From JBGLNJ01 sp041300525 (lineage in GTDB: Bacteria; Chloroflexota; Anaerolineae; Fen-1058), in contig JBGLNJ010000001.1 in the NCBI GenBank assembly GCA_041300525.1, positions 3,534,001-3,598,000 of the forward strand: DNA of 64,000 bases, given 5' to 3'. The notes beneath the pieces were generated by a model. The model saw only the letters and a program-made list of their open reading frames with translations. It was not told the origin of the DNA and ran no database searches. Shown here piece after piece: positions 27,454-36,519 of the stretch; the first letter of the stretch is position 1, and each line of letters opens with the position of its first letter. A program made the translations under genes and the position numbers.

Positions 27454-27714
27454 CTACCCATTCCATGAAGCACGCTCCTGCTCGACATATTCCTGCACAT
27501 CAACGCCTTGCCAGATTTCTTTGCCCAGCCCTCGCAATTCCAGAATGCTTCGCTGCGCCTGCGCCATGACTCGGCGACGGGCTAGTGATGCTAATTCCTC
27601 CAGTAACCGAAATTGATCAGACGGAGCGAGGCGTTGGACTCGGCTCAGCACGTCATCGTAGGCAGTTGTCGTATAGGTCGCTGCAGGTTCGTTTATGTGA
27701 TTTTCGTCGTCCAT
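27454..27714 (-). CDS. Orphan antitoxin-like protein
   Basis: 86 residues. The closing segment SILELRGLGKEIWQGVDVQE, YVEQERASWNG is common in small antitoxin-like proteins of Chloroflexota and cyanobacteria, where a PIN or RelE toxin usually follows. Here no toxin follows. It overlaps the upstream Phd-like gene by 22 bases. Confidence 0.65.
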   Translation of the reverse strand: MDDENHINEPAATYTTTAYDDVLSRVQRLAPSDQFRLLEELASLARRRVMAQAQRSILELRGLGKEIWQGVDVQEYVEQERASWNG

Positions 27715-28013
27715 CGGTTCAGCTTCCTTACTGCTTCAACTTCTTCGGTCACAAGAGCTTCGATTTTTTCCGGCGTCAAGTCTAGTTGCACTTGGCGCCG
27801 CTCGTCCATGAATGTTTTGAGGTCTTGGCGTGCTTTCTCTTTGCGCGCTCGCGCATCCATATCAACGAGTTGCAAGCGTTGATACTCCTCATACGGCATG
27901 AGGACGATGGCCGGTTTGCCATCACGCTCTAGCACAATGGGCTGGCTCACGATCAAGTCAGTCGGAGCCGCATAAGCTACCGCCGCTTTGCGCACACGTT
28001 TTTTATTACTCAT
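27693..28013 (-). CDS. Phd/YefM-like antitoxin
   Basis: 106 residues from ATG 28013. SQPIVLERDGKPAIVLMPYE, EYQRLQ is a typical Phd-fold segment; the tail is helical and charged. Paired with the antitoxin-like gene at 27454-27714 and no visible toxin. Its 5' end abuts the alpha-2-macroglobulin gene start on the other strand within two bases, so the promoter is missing or displaced. Confidence 0.6.
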   Translation of the reverse strand: MSNKKRVRKAAVAYAAPTDLIVSQPIVLERDGKPAIVLMPYEEYQRLQLVDMDARARKEKARQDLKTFMDERRQVQLDLTPEKIEALVTEEVEAVRKLNRWTTKIT

Positions 28014-31000
28014 GGACTTTGGCATTGACGGGCGGTTCTATTCCGATCCCTACAACGTTTACTTTAGCACCGACCGGCCCATCTACCGGCCCGGCCAAAC
28101 CGTTTTCTTCAAGGCGATTCTGCGGCTGGACGACGACGCGCGTTACAAGCTCTTCAAGGGTCAGGACAAGCTGCCGGTCTTGGTGAATGACCCGCAGGGC
28201 AAACAAGTCTTTTCGGACACACTCGCCGTCAACGGCGATATGGCGACGATTAACGGGCAGTTCAAGTTGAGCGAGCAGGCGGCGTTGGGCGACTATCGTC
28301 TCTCGACACGTTTGCCGTGGGAGACCGGCCCGTCACGCCAGCCGAGCGAAGGGCGCGAGTACGGCATCGGCTTCCTCGTGGCGGCCTACGTCCGGCCCGA
28401 GTTCCAGGTCAACGTGACGACGGATAAGCCTGCCTACGTCCAGGGCGACAAAATCAACGTGGACGTGCAATCCACTTACTACTTTGGCGGCCCGGTCACG
28501 GACGCGCAAGTGGATTGGAACGTGCAGTCCGAACCGTATTACTTTGACTATCAGGGCCAGGGCAACTATGACTGGGCGGACACGGATTACTTTTACGGCG
28601 GGTCCCAGCGTTATGGCGGCAGCACGATCGCTTCCGGCACGAGCAAGACCGACTCGACCGGCCATCTGGTCGTGCCGGTCAAGGCCGACCTGGGCAAGAA
28701 CGACAACAGCCAAAAGTTTACAGTTGAGGCAACCGTCACCGACATCAACGACCGCGTCGTCGCAAACCGCGTGGAAACGGTGGTCCACCAGGGCCTGTTC
28801 TACATCGGCCTCTCGCCGGAAAGGTATGTAGGCAAGGTCGGCGAAAAGCAGCCTATCAACATCAAGACGGTGGACTGGGGCAGCAAAGATCACGGCCAGG
28901 CCAATCTCACCGTCGTGTTCTACCGGCGCGAGTGGTTCAATGTGCAGGAGCAGACGTCCGGTGGCCCGGTGTGGACGGTGATATTCAGCGATACCGCCGT
29001 CGCCACGCAAACGGTGACGACGGACGCCAACGGCCTGGCGGTCGCTTCGTTCACGCCCGACCAGGGCGGGACGTATCGCATCATCGCAACCGGAAAGGAC
29101 AGTAAGGATAATAGGATTCGCAGCGGCACGTACCTGTGGGTCACGAGCGGAGAGTACGTTTCTTGGCGGCAGGAAAACAATGACCGCATCCAGCTCGTGG
29201 CCGACAAGCGCAGTTACGCGCCGGGCGAAACGGCCAGCATCCTGATTCCTTCGCCGTTCCAGGGCCAGGTTACGGCGCTCGTCACGGTCGAGCGCGGGCG
29301 GATTCTCTCAAAGCAAGTGATACAACTCAAATCCAACTCGGAATTGCTCAAGCTGACCATCACGCCGGACATGGCGCCCAACGCCTACGTCTCTGTCGTG
29401 TTGGTCAAGGGCGTGGACAAGACGACGCCCATCGCGGCGTTCAAGGTGGGCTATGCGGCGTTCGCCGTCTCGACGGTGCAACAAGAGCTCAAGGTGAGCC
29501 TCAGCACCGACCGCGACCCCGCAACCTCGCACTATGCTCCGCGCGACACAGTGACGTATACCGTTCAAGCGACCGATTACGCGGGCAAGCCGGTGCAGGC
29601 CGAGCTCTCACTGGCCGTGGTTGACCTTTCAGTGCTTTCGCTGGTTGACCCGAACTCGCCGCCCATCGTCGAAGGTTTTTACGGCCAACGCGGGCTGGGC
29701 GTGCGGACGGCTTCGACGTTAGTGCTTTCGGTGGACCGGCTCAACGTCAAGTTGCAGACCGAGGTCAAAGGCGGCGGCGGCGGGCTGGGCGCAGCCGAGG
29801 GCGATTTTGCGCCGCGCCAACAATTCTACGACACGGCGTTCTGGAGCGCCACGACTCGCACTGACGCGCAAGGACGCGCACAGGTGCAAGTCGTGCTGCC
29901 CGACAACCTCACCACGTGGCGGATGACGGCCAAAGCCGTCACGGCGGACACGCTCGTGGGCGAAAACAAGCTCGACATCATCAGCACCAAAGACTTGCTC
30001 GTCCGACCTGTCACGCCGCGCTTTTTCGTCGTCGGCGATAAATCCACCGTCGCGGCGGTCGTCCACAACAACACCACCAAGGCGCTCAACGTGGACGTGC
30101 GGCTCGAAGCGCAAGGCGTGACCATCGGCGGACAGGCCGCGCAAAAAGTGACCATCCCGGCTCAAGACAAGGTGCGCATCGAGTGGCAGGTGGAGGTGCA
30201 AGATGCGCAGTCGGCGAATCTTGTGTTCTCGGCCAGCGGTGGCGGACTCTCCGACGCGAGCAAGCCGACCGCCGGCCTGCCGCCCGACCAGCGCCTCCCC
30301 ATCTATCGCTACTCGACGCCCGAGACCGTCGCCACGGCCGGCACGCTCGACGCGACGGGCGAGCGATTGGAAGTCGTCGCGCTCCCGGCCAAAGTTGACA
30401 CGACGCAGGGCAACCTCACCGTGCGGATTGACCCGTCGCTCGCGGCCGGCATGACCGACGGACTGACGTGGCTGGAGCATTATCCTTACGAGTGCGCCGA
30501 GCAGACTGTGAGCCGGTTCCTGCCGAATGTGCTGACGTTCCGCGCGCTCAAGAAGCTGGACCTGACCACGCCTGAGATGGAAGACAATCTCAAGAAACAG
30601 GTCAGCGTCGGCTTGCAGCGGCTGTATGGCTTGCAGCATGCCGATGGCGGCTGGGGCTGGTGGGTGAACGACAAGAGCAGCGCCACGACGACGGCGTGGG
30701 CGGCGCTCGGAATGATCAAAGCGCAAGAGGCAGGCTTTGCCGTGGACGCGCAATCACTCAAGCGCGCGCTGGACTATCTCAACACGCAGCTTGTCTCGCC
30801 GACGACGCTCAAGGAATCCAGCCAGGCGAACATGCAGGCGTTCATCCTGTACGTCACGGCGGAAGCGGGCCGCAACAACTTGAGCCGCGCCGTGGCGCTC
30901 TACGACGCCAAGCGCGACTTGCTCAGCAACTATGGCAAGGCGTACCTGGCGCTGGGGTTGGGTCTTTGGCAAAAGGACGACCGCTCACGCGTGGATTCGC

Positions 31001-32010
31001 TCCTCTCCGACATCAACAACGCCGCCATCGCGTCGGCCACCGGAGTCCACTGGGAAGAAAAGACGAACGACTGGTGGAATTGGAACACCAACACCCGTTC
31101 CACCGCCATCATCCTCGACTTGCTGGCGCGGTTCGACGCCAAGAATCAACTTGCGCCGAACGTCGTGCGCTGGCTGATGGTGGCCCGCACCGCCGGTCAC
31201 TGGGAGACGACGCAAGAGACGGCCTGGGCGCTGATTGCGCTCACCGACTGGATGGACGCGACGGGCGAGCTCAAGGCCGATTATGCGTGGAAGGTGGACC
31301 TCAACACCTACACACTGGGCGAAGGCACGGCCACCCGCGACACGGTCAAGCAGTCCGTCACGCTGAGCAAAGCCGTGGCCGACTTGCTGCGCGACCAGGG
31401 CAACGCGCTCGTCTTCTCGCGCAGCGCCAACGCCGGCCAATCGGGCGAGGGGCGGCTGTACTATTCGGCGTACCTCAAGACCTACATCCCGGTCGAGGAC
31501 GTGCGGTCGCTTTCGCGCGGCGTCGTCGTGGCGCGGCAATACTTTCGCACCGACGACCCGTGCTTCAAGGACGCCAAGAAAGCTTGCACGCCGGTCACGT
31601 CGGCCAAGGTCGGCGACGTGCTGCAAGTCAAGCTGTCCATCGTCGCGCCGAACGACCTGTACTATGTCGTCGTCGAGGACCCGCTGCCGGCGGGCGCGGA
31701 AGCGATAGACACCAGCCTCAAGACGACGTCGCAGGTGGGCCAAGCGCCCAAGCTTTCCCGCGTCAACCCCGACGACCCGTTCGGCGGGTACGGCGGCTGG
31801 GGCTGGTGGTGGTTCAGCCAGACCGAGATGCGCGACGAAAAGGTGGTGCTGTTCGCCACGCGGCTGCCCAAGGGCGCGTACGAGTACACGTACATGATGC
31901 GCGCCGGGCTGGCGGGTGAGTTCAAGGTGATGCCGTCTGTGGCGAATGAGATGTACTTTCCCGAAGTGTTCGGGCGCAGCGACGGGACGGTGTTCAAGAT
32001 CACGAAATGA
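28012..32010 (+). CDS. Alpha-2-macroglobulin family protein with thioester, N-terminus missing
   Basis: About 1,332 residues. It begins inside an MG-type domain (YNVYFSTDRPIYRPGQTVFF). A bait-like Gly-rich region (TEVKGGGGGLGAAEG) and the A2M domain (AFWSATTRTDAQGRAQVQVV, LPDNLTTWRMTAKAV) follow. The thioester CXEQ occurs as YECAEQTVSRFLPN at about residue 828, then the alpha/alpha toroid with LQHADGGWGWWVNDKSS. Bacterial A2Ms trap proteases outside the cell and carry a signal peptide and about 400 further N-terminal residues; both are absent, so export is doubtful unless the assembly joined it wrongly. Confidence 0.85.
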   Translation: MDFGIDGRFYSDPYNVYFSTDRPIYRPGQTVFFKAILRLDDDARYKLFKGQDKLPVLVNDPQGKQVFSDTLAVNGDMATINGQFKLSEQAALGDYRLSTRLPWETGPSRQPSEGREYGIGFLVAAYVRPEFQVNVTTDKPAYVQGDKINVDVQSTYYFGGPVTDAQVDWNVQSEPYYFDYQGQGNYDWADTDYFYGGSQRYGGSTIASGTSKTDSTGHLVVPVKADLGKNDNSQKFTVEATVTDINDRVVANRVETVVHQGLFYIGLSPERYVGKVGEKQPINIKTVDWGSKDHGQANLTVVFYRREWFNVQEQTSGGPVWTVIFSDTAVATQTVTTDANGLAVASFTPDQGGTYRIIATGKDSKDNRIRSGTYLWVTSGEYVSWRQENNDRIQLVADKRSYAPGETASILIPSPFQGQVTALVTVERGRILSKQVIQLKSNSELLKLTITPDMAPNAYVSVVLVKGVDKTTPIAAFKVGYAAFAVSTVQQELKVSLSTDRDPATSHYAPRDTVTYTVQATDYAGKPVQAELSLAVVDLSVLSLVDPNSPPIVEGFYGQRGLGVRTASTLVLSVDRLNVKLQTEVKGGGGGLGAAEGDFAPRQQFYDTAFWSATTRTDAQGRAQVQVVLPDNLTTWRMTAKAVTADTLVGENKLDIISTKDLLVRPVTPRFFVVGDKSTVAAVVHNNTTKALNVDVRLEAQGVTIGGQAAQKVTIPAQDKVRIEWQVEVQDAQSANLVFSASGGGLSDASKPTAGLPPDQRLPIYRYSTPETVATAGTLDATGERLEVVALPAKVDTTQGNLTVRIDPSLAAGMTDGLTWLEHYPYECAEQTVSRFLPNVLTFRALKKLDLTTPEMEDNLKKQVSVGLQRLYGLQHADGGWGWWVNDKSSATTTAWAALGMIKAQEAGFAVDAQSLKRALDYLNTQLVSPTTLKESSQANMQAFILYVTAEAGRNNLSRAVALYDAKRDLLSNYGKAYLALGLGLWQKDDRSRVDSLLSDINNAAIASATGVHWEEKTNDWWNWNTNTRSTAIILDLLARFDAKNQLAPNVVRWLMVARTAGHWETTQETAWALIALTDWMDATGELKADYAWKVDLNTYTLGEGTATRDTVKQSVTLSKAVADLLRDQGNALVFSRSANAGQSGEGRLYYSAYLKTYIPVEDVRSLSRGVVVARQYFRTDDPCFKDAKKACTPVTSAKVGDVLQVKLSIVAPNDLYYVVVEDPLPAGAEAIDTSLKTTSQVGQAPKLSRVNPDDPFGGYGGWGWWWFSQTEMRDEKVVLFATRLPKGAYEYTYMMRAGLAGEFKVMPSVANEMYFPEVFGRSDGTVFKITK

Positions 32011-32044
32011 CGAAAGACGAGTGACGAAGGACGAATGAGTACAA

Positions 32045-32082
32045 GCCCCCAGCGTCGAGAGATGCCGGGGGCGTTTCATTTT
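32045..32082 (+). terminator. Rho-independent terminator of the alpha-2-macroglobulin gene
   Basis: GCCCCCAGCGTC pairs with GATGCCGGGGGC around a GAGA loop, followed by GTTTCATTTT. It lies 35 bases after the stop codon. Confidence 0.65.
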
Positions 32083-32098
32083 GGAGTGAGTTCGTTTT

Positions 32099-32199
32099 GT
32101 CATTCCGAGTGGCCCTTGGGACCACGAGGAATCTCGTTGCGGCACAGAGATTCCGCGTTGCACCCAACGCCGCCGCACTGCGCGTGGTTCGGAATGACA
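32099..32199. repeat. Interspersed palindromic repeat ending in TGTCATTCCGA / TCGGAATGACA
   Basis: The ends are an 11-base perfect inverted repeat, with further internal complementarity (GAGGAATCTCG with GAGATTCCGCG). Only one copy is in the window. Confidence 0.55.
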
Positions 32200-32351
32200 G
32201 GTTGGTGGCCTTGTCCAAAACCAAAGTACACCTGAGATGCTGGGACTTTTTACTTTTGGTGGAGAGGGGAATATAATTTGAGCAAACATCTGCGTGGCAG
32301 TGATGCACCTTTCAAAATGCGTGACAAGCTTAAAATCATGGGGGGACCACC

Positions 32352-32771
32352 ATGCACGGAATAGACGCCAAATCCAAACGACTCGTTAAACTTACTCCAA
32401 AGAGATTCAGCGATCTGGGTGTTATGGAACACTTTGATATTGAGGAATGGGTAGAGAAATCGCCAGACATACTCGGTGAGGAATTACTGATAATTAAGAA
32501 CTCGGTTCTTCAGGAATTGCTGTGGGAGCCCCCACATCGGATGTCTGGGATTTGCCGTGATACGCCCTCCTATTTGGCGGCAGCGTGTAGGACAAATTGG
32601 CAATTTGTCCTACGTAAGTGTTGCAGAATCTTGATTTGCCGATTCGCGGAGCTGGTCAGTTTGTGGTTCCCAGTCTTTCGGCGTCCAGGCAGCCAATGTT
32701 GCGGGAGACGCGATTTGTGTCAGGATCGCCGCGACGAGCAGCACGACCAGGGTGCGGCGGACAAGATTTGA
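32352..32771 (+). pseudogene. PDDEXK nuclease-like protein, N-terminal fragment cut by a repeat
   Basis: The first about 55 residues (MEHFDIEEWVEKSPDILGEE, LLIIKNSVLQEL) match the start of NucS/DUF91-like nucleases, in which an RLDLLAxDK segment normally follows. At about 32525 the sequence changes into the composite palindromic repeat and the frame ends in unrelated residues. No catalytic residue is left. Confidence 0.55.
32563..32614. repeat. Composite palindromic repeat, copy B (inverted relative to copy A)
   Basis: The 52 bases are the exact reverse complement of 18747-18798 and contain the palindrome with arms GTAGGACAAATTG and CAATTTGTCCTAC. It lies within the truncated nuclease gene. 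Confidence 0.85.
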
Positions 32772-32795
32772 GTTGGGTGTGTTCATGGTTGCCTC

Positions 32796-33176
32796 CTACT
32801 GTCCCTTGAGCACGAGGGGCAGGTATACGTACACCTTGACTGTCTTGCCCGTCAGGTTGCCGGCGCTGTCGTAGGTATACTCGATGACCTTGCCCCCATA
32901 GCGGACCTGCGCCAGGCGGCCGGCTGCGTCATAGGCATAGGCGATTGTGCGGCTGGCATTTGCGGCCCGGCCGACTTGTGGACTAGGCGATTCGCCGGCT
33001 CGATCTGTCAACTCACCGGCAGGTTGACTGGCTCGCTCGATCTGGATCGGCGACGAGTCCAGGGGGAGCAGGTTGGCCTGGGCGATTGGCTGCGCACTTT
33101 GAGCCGGCGTGGAGCCGATCAATAGCAGCAAGATCGCCAACAGAAAAAATCTCGATCGCATAGGGTGTCTCATCAT
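32796..33176 (-). CDS. Small secreted YD-repeat (RHS-like) protein with LPLV tail
   Basis: 126 residues. A signal peptide (FFLLAILLLLIGSTPAQSAQ) is followed by a spacer, one and a half YD repeats (IAYAYDAAGRLAQVRYGGKV, IEYTYDSAGNLTGKT), and the tail VYVYLPLVLKGQ. Full RHS proteins carry dozens of repeats. ATG 33176 follows GAGGAGG. It lies 90 bases downstream of the SBBP-repeat gene on the same strand, and both products end with an LP(L/I)V tail. Confidence 0.6.
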   Translation of the reverse strand: MMRHPMRSRFFLLAILLLLIGSTPAQSAQPIAQANLLPLDSSPIQIERASQPAGELTDRAGESPSPQVGRAANASRTIAYAYDAAGRLAQVRYGGKVIEYTYDSAGNLTGKTVKVYVYLPLVLKGQ

Positions 33177-33265
33177 CTTGACCTCCTCAAGTGAATGTTG
33201 ACTTGTCCTCATGGGCGTACCAACTCTCGGCGCGCTAGCAGCTTGCCGGACGGGCGCGCGGTTTG

Positions 33266-36200
33266 CTAGTTGCGTGCCACGATGGGCAGATACACGTGCC
33301 ACAGATATGTATAGTTCCTGGTAGTGTTAGACCATTCGCACACATCGCCGTAACCGGGCAAGGGGCAAACTTTCGCCTGGTTCTGGATGATAGGGCCGAA
33401 CTCGGCCGAGCCTGTGATATTCACCAACGCGGCGAACGTGACCGTGGCGTATTCTCCGCCGGAAAGGAACATCGGCCCGGTAATGACATTCGTGGCCGGG
33501 TCGTACACCACGCCCGGCTCGCTGCTCGCCAGCGATCCGCTGACATAGGTCGTGTAGGTCGGGATCACATCGTATAACGATATGCGCGCGATCAGGGGAT
33601 ACACAAAACGCAGCGTATAGGTGATCGTGTCGCTATAGCGCGCCAGAGACGCCATGCCGGCTGGGACAGCTGCCTTGATCAGATTGAGTCTGACAAAGTT
33701 CTGGCCCGTGGCATGCGGCGGCACGGTCACGCTGCGGCTGGCAGGCGACCACAAGTAGCCCATCATCGTCGGCGTGAGCGTGTACACGCCCGTCGGGACG
33801 GTCAGTGTGTAATAGCCACTCACATCGGTTGTGGTAGAGTAGGTTTCGCCGGCTGCAATCACCGCCCCGGTGACAGGCTGACCCTGGCTGTCCACGGCGC
33901 GGCCGGTGATGAGATACGAAGGCTCAACACGCAGCCTGGCGACAAACCCATCGTCGGCAGCATACTGGTTTGCCAACAGCCCGCCACCAAAAGTCGTGTC
34001 GAAGGCGTTGGGGGTCGTCGGCCAATCCGCCGAATTCGTGTTGCCGGCGATGTACACGGTTTCTGCCCCGCCCAGGGCGATGCCCGTGCCTGTGTCTTTG
34101 CCGTCTTCAGGATTCACGCCGCCCGCGCCGCCCAAGAACGTGCTGTAGAGCAAATCATTCGCGCCCTGTCCCTGGGGGCGCAGGCGAGTGACAAAGGCAT
34201 CGTAATAGTGGAAGCCGTTGAAGGTGGAATCGAAAGCGCCCGGCGTTGTGGGAAAGCCTGTCGCCGGCCGCCACACGCCGCCGGTCACGTAAATGTCGCC
34301 CTGGGCATCCACGACGAGGGCCGGGTCTTCTTCAAGATAGCTGCCGCCCAGAAAAGTGGAATACACCAAGTCGGACGCACCCTGGCCGGCAAGTCGCAGC
34401 TTGCTGATGAAAATATCGCCGGGCGAGCCAAAGCCCGGAATGAAATCGCAGGCGCCGTCTGTGCCACACGTGCGATCAAACGCGCCGGGCGTGGTGGGAA
34501 ACGCTTTCGCGTCCGTCGCGCCGGCCACGTACACATAGCCGCTGCTATCCACGGCCACGCTGTAGCCCGTATCTCGCCCGCTTTCACCAACCACGCGATC
34601 CGGCCCCAGGAGGGTCGAATACACCAGGTCGCTTGCGCCGCCGCCGGCCGGGTTCAGTTTAAAGACAAAGGCGTCAATGTCCCACGCATTCGGCGGGCCG
34701 GGATCAAAAGCGCCGGGCGTGGTCGGAAAGTCGAACAACAGGGGATCGTGCTCGTAATTGCCGGTCACATACACATAGCCGTTCGCATCCAGCACCAAGT
34801 CATTCGCCGTCTCGCTCCACGCGCCGCCGACGTAGGTGCTATAGAGCAGATCGGCTGTTCCGTTGCCGGCAGGGTTGAGCTTGGACACAAACACATCCGT
34901 GTTCAGTCCATAGTCTTCGTTCGAGAACACGGTCTTGAACGCGCCCGGCGTGGCAGGAAAGTCCCATGACTTGGTCCAGCCCGTCACATGCATAATGCCT
35001 TGCGCATTGACGGCAATGGCTTTGCCTTCATCCGCTCCGCCCCTCACGCCATACGGCAGATACGACCCGCCCAGATATGTGCCATAGACCAAAGCGCCGA
35101 CGCTGTTTAGCTTGACGACGAACGCATCGGAATGGCAATTCTCGCTGCCAGTACAACTGGCCTCGCGGTTGTGTGTCGTATCGAACGCGCCAGGCGTAAC
35201 GGGAAAGTCGGACGACCTGGTGTAGCCCGTGAGATATGCGGCTCCGTTGCCATCCACAGCAATGTCGTTGCCGGATTCGCTGATAAATCCCTCGCTTGCC
35301 TGGAAGCTGCCCCCCAGATAAGTGGCATAGACCAGCGCGGTGCCAGTGGCGTTCAGCTTGGCGACGACCACGTCGGCATTGCCCCCCAGCGTGCTATCCA
35401 GGCCAGGCGTCGTCGTAAAGTTAGTCGAAAACGTCCAGCCGGTCACGTAGGCTGCGCCACTACCGTCCACGGCAATGGCTTTAGCCTCGTCGCTGGCGTT
35501 GCCGCCCAGGAAGGTGCTGTACAGCAAGGCCGATTGTTGATCGTGGATCGCGGATGGCAGAGCGCGGATTGTTGATTGCGCAAAAGGCGCGGCGATTTCA
35601 ATGGAGGCTGGCAAGTCGCGCGGCGCAGCGGACAGGATGCGGGCGGCCGCCGGTAGGTGGGGCTGGCCTTCGACTGCCAGCAGAGGCAGCGCAAAATCCC
35701 CAACAGCAGTGCGAATGCGCATAGAGTCTTGTTGCAGCTCGACTGCTTCCGCGCCTTGCACACTCAGGTGGATATCCGAAGCGGAATACGGAGCACGGAA
35801 CACAAGCCGCCATGCCCACCTTCCGCTTTCTCCACCGATTTCCAAATCCACGCCGGGGTACAGGTCCGCGTAGCGCACGCCACCCCACACGGGGACGTTT
35901 TCGCGCCACCGGGTCGGGTCGTTGCCGGCATAATAGTTGATGCGCGTGTCCAGCCGATTGAACGGCTCGATGCGCGGGTGCGGGTTCGCGCCGGGGAAAC
36001 TCAATTTTAGATTGTAGCTTTTCGATTGTGGATGGCCGATCGCGTTGCGGTCGTCACGCTCTTCGACCTCTGCCCCCCGGCCCCTGGCCTCCGAGCGCAC
36101 CAGCGTGATCCAGATCGCATCTTGAGCCAGCCACACCTCGCCCGGTGTTCCACCACGCGCGAGAAAGAGCACATGCGAGGGGAACTGGCCGACGTTCTCG

Positions 36201-36355
36201 ACGAACAGGCTCGAATTTTGGGCTGTGGAGCGTGGAGTGTGAAGCGCAGATTGCGTGCCATCGGCCTGAAGAGGCGACGGCATCAAGAGCAGACTGGTCA
36301 GCAAGGTGGCAAGCAAGATCGAGTGTAGCCATCGTCGGATGCGCAGAGTCAACAT
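33266..36355 (-). CDS. Secreted SBBP-repeat surface protein with LPIV tail
   Basis: 1,029 residues. Signal peptide (LHSILLATLLTSLLLMPSPL), then a DUF7948-like N-terminal domain (LFVENVGQFPSHVLFLARGG, YPGVDLEIGG). About seven SBBP repeats follow, each with YSTFLGG and YVTGxTxxxxFPTTPGAFD. A carboxypeptidase-regulatory-like domain (YLITGRAVDSQGQPVTGAVI) and a DUF11-like domain come next, then the tail WHVYLPIVARN. SBBP repeats form beta-propellers. ATG 36355 has a GAGGAGAG site. The closing motif suggests a Chloroflexota surface-sorting or attachment signal (inference). Confidence 0.8.
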   Translation of the reverse strand: MLTLRIRRWLHSILLATLLTSLLLMPSPLQADGTQSALHTPRSTAQNSSLFVENVGQFPSHVLFLARGGTPGEVWLAQDAIWITLVRSEARGRGAEVEERDDRNAIGHPQSKSYNLKLSFPGANPHPRIEPFNRLDTRINYYAGNDPTRWRENVPVWGGVRYADLYPGVDLEIGGESGRWAWRLVFRAPYSASDIHLSVQGAEAVELQQDSMRIRTAVGDFALPLLAVEGQPHLPAAARILSAAPRDLPASIEIAAPFAQSTIRALPSAIHDQQSALLYSTFLGGNASDEAKAIAVDGSGAAYVTGWTFSTNFTTTPGLDSTLGGNADVVVAKLNATGTALVYATYLGGSFQASEGFISESGNDIAVDGNGAAYLTGYTRSSDFPVTPGAFDTTHNREASCTGSENCHSDAFVVKLNSVGALVYGTYLGGSYLPYGVRGGADEGKAIAVNAQGIMHVTGWTKSWDFPATPGAFKTVFSNEDYGLNTDVFVSKLNPAGNGTADLLYSTYVGGAWSETANDLVLDANGYVYVTGNYEHDPLLFDFPTTPGAFDPGPPNAWDIDAFVFKLNPAGGGASDLVYSTLLGPDRVVGESGRDTGYSVAVDSSGYVYVAGATDAKAFPTTPGAFDRTCGTDGACDFIPGFGSPGDIFISKLRLAGQGASDLVYSTFLGGSYLEEDPALVVDAQGDIYVTGGVWRPATGFPTTPGAFDSTFNGFHYYDAFVTRLRPQGQGANDLLYSTFLGGAGGVNPEDGKDTGTGIALGGAETVYIAGNTNSADWPTTPNAFDTTFGGGLLANQYAADDGFVARLRVEPSYLITGRAVDSQGQPVTGAVIAAGETYSTTTDVSGYYTLTVPTGVYTLTPTMMGYLWSPASRSVTVPPHATGQNFVRLNLIKAAVPAGMASLARYSDTITYTLRFVYPLIARISLYDVIPTYTTYVSGSLASSEPGVVYDPATNVITGPMFLSGGEYATVTFAALVNITGSAEFGPIIQNQAKVCPLPGYGDVCEWSNTTRNYTYLWHVYLPIVARN

Positions 36356-36519
36356 AGCTCTCTCCTCGTGTGATATGTTTTGTCGAAACAGGGATCCCAG
36401 GGATAATGACGCAAAAGCATGCCCCGAGCGAAGCCGAAGAGTCTCACGTCCGGCCGAAGGTGTACCGTCGGTAGGACGGTCGCCCGCCCCGCAACGACCG
36501 GAACTTAGCCCTCCCTTTG

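Larger units (their letters stand above)
32011..32351. other. Gap after alpha-2-macroglobulin with terminator and palindromic repeat
   Basis: The 341-base gap contains a terminator hairpin, then a 101-base repeat bounded by inverted GTCATTCCGA and TCGGAATGAC, and the upstream region of the short nuclease fragment. No gene fits. Confidence 0.5.

Noticed and set aside
33713..34969. Plus-strand open frame of 418 codons
   Set aside because: Antisense to the SBBP-repeat gene; its periodic look comes from the repeats on the other strand.
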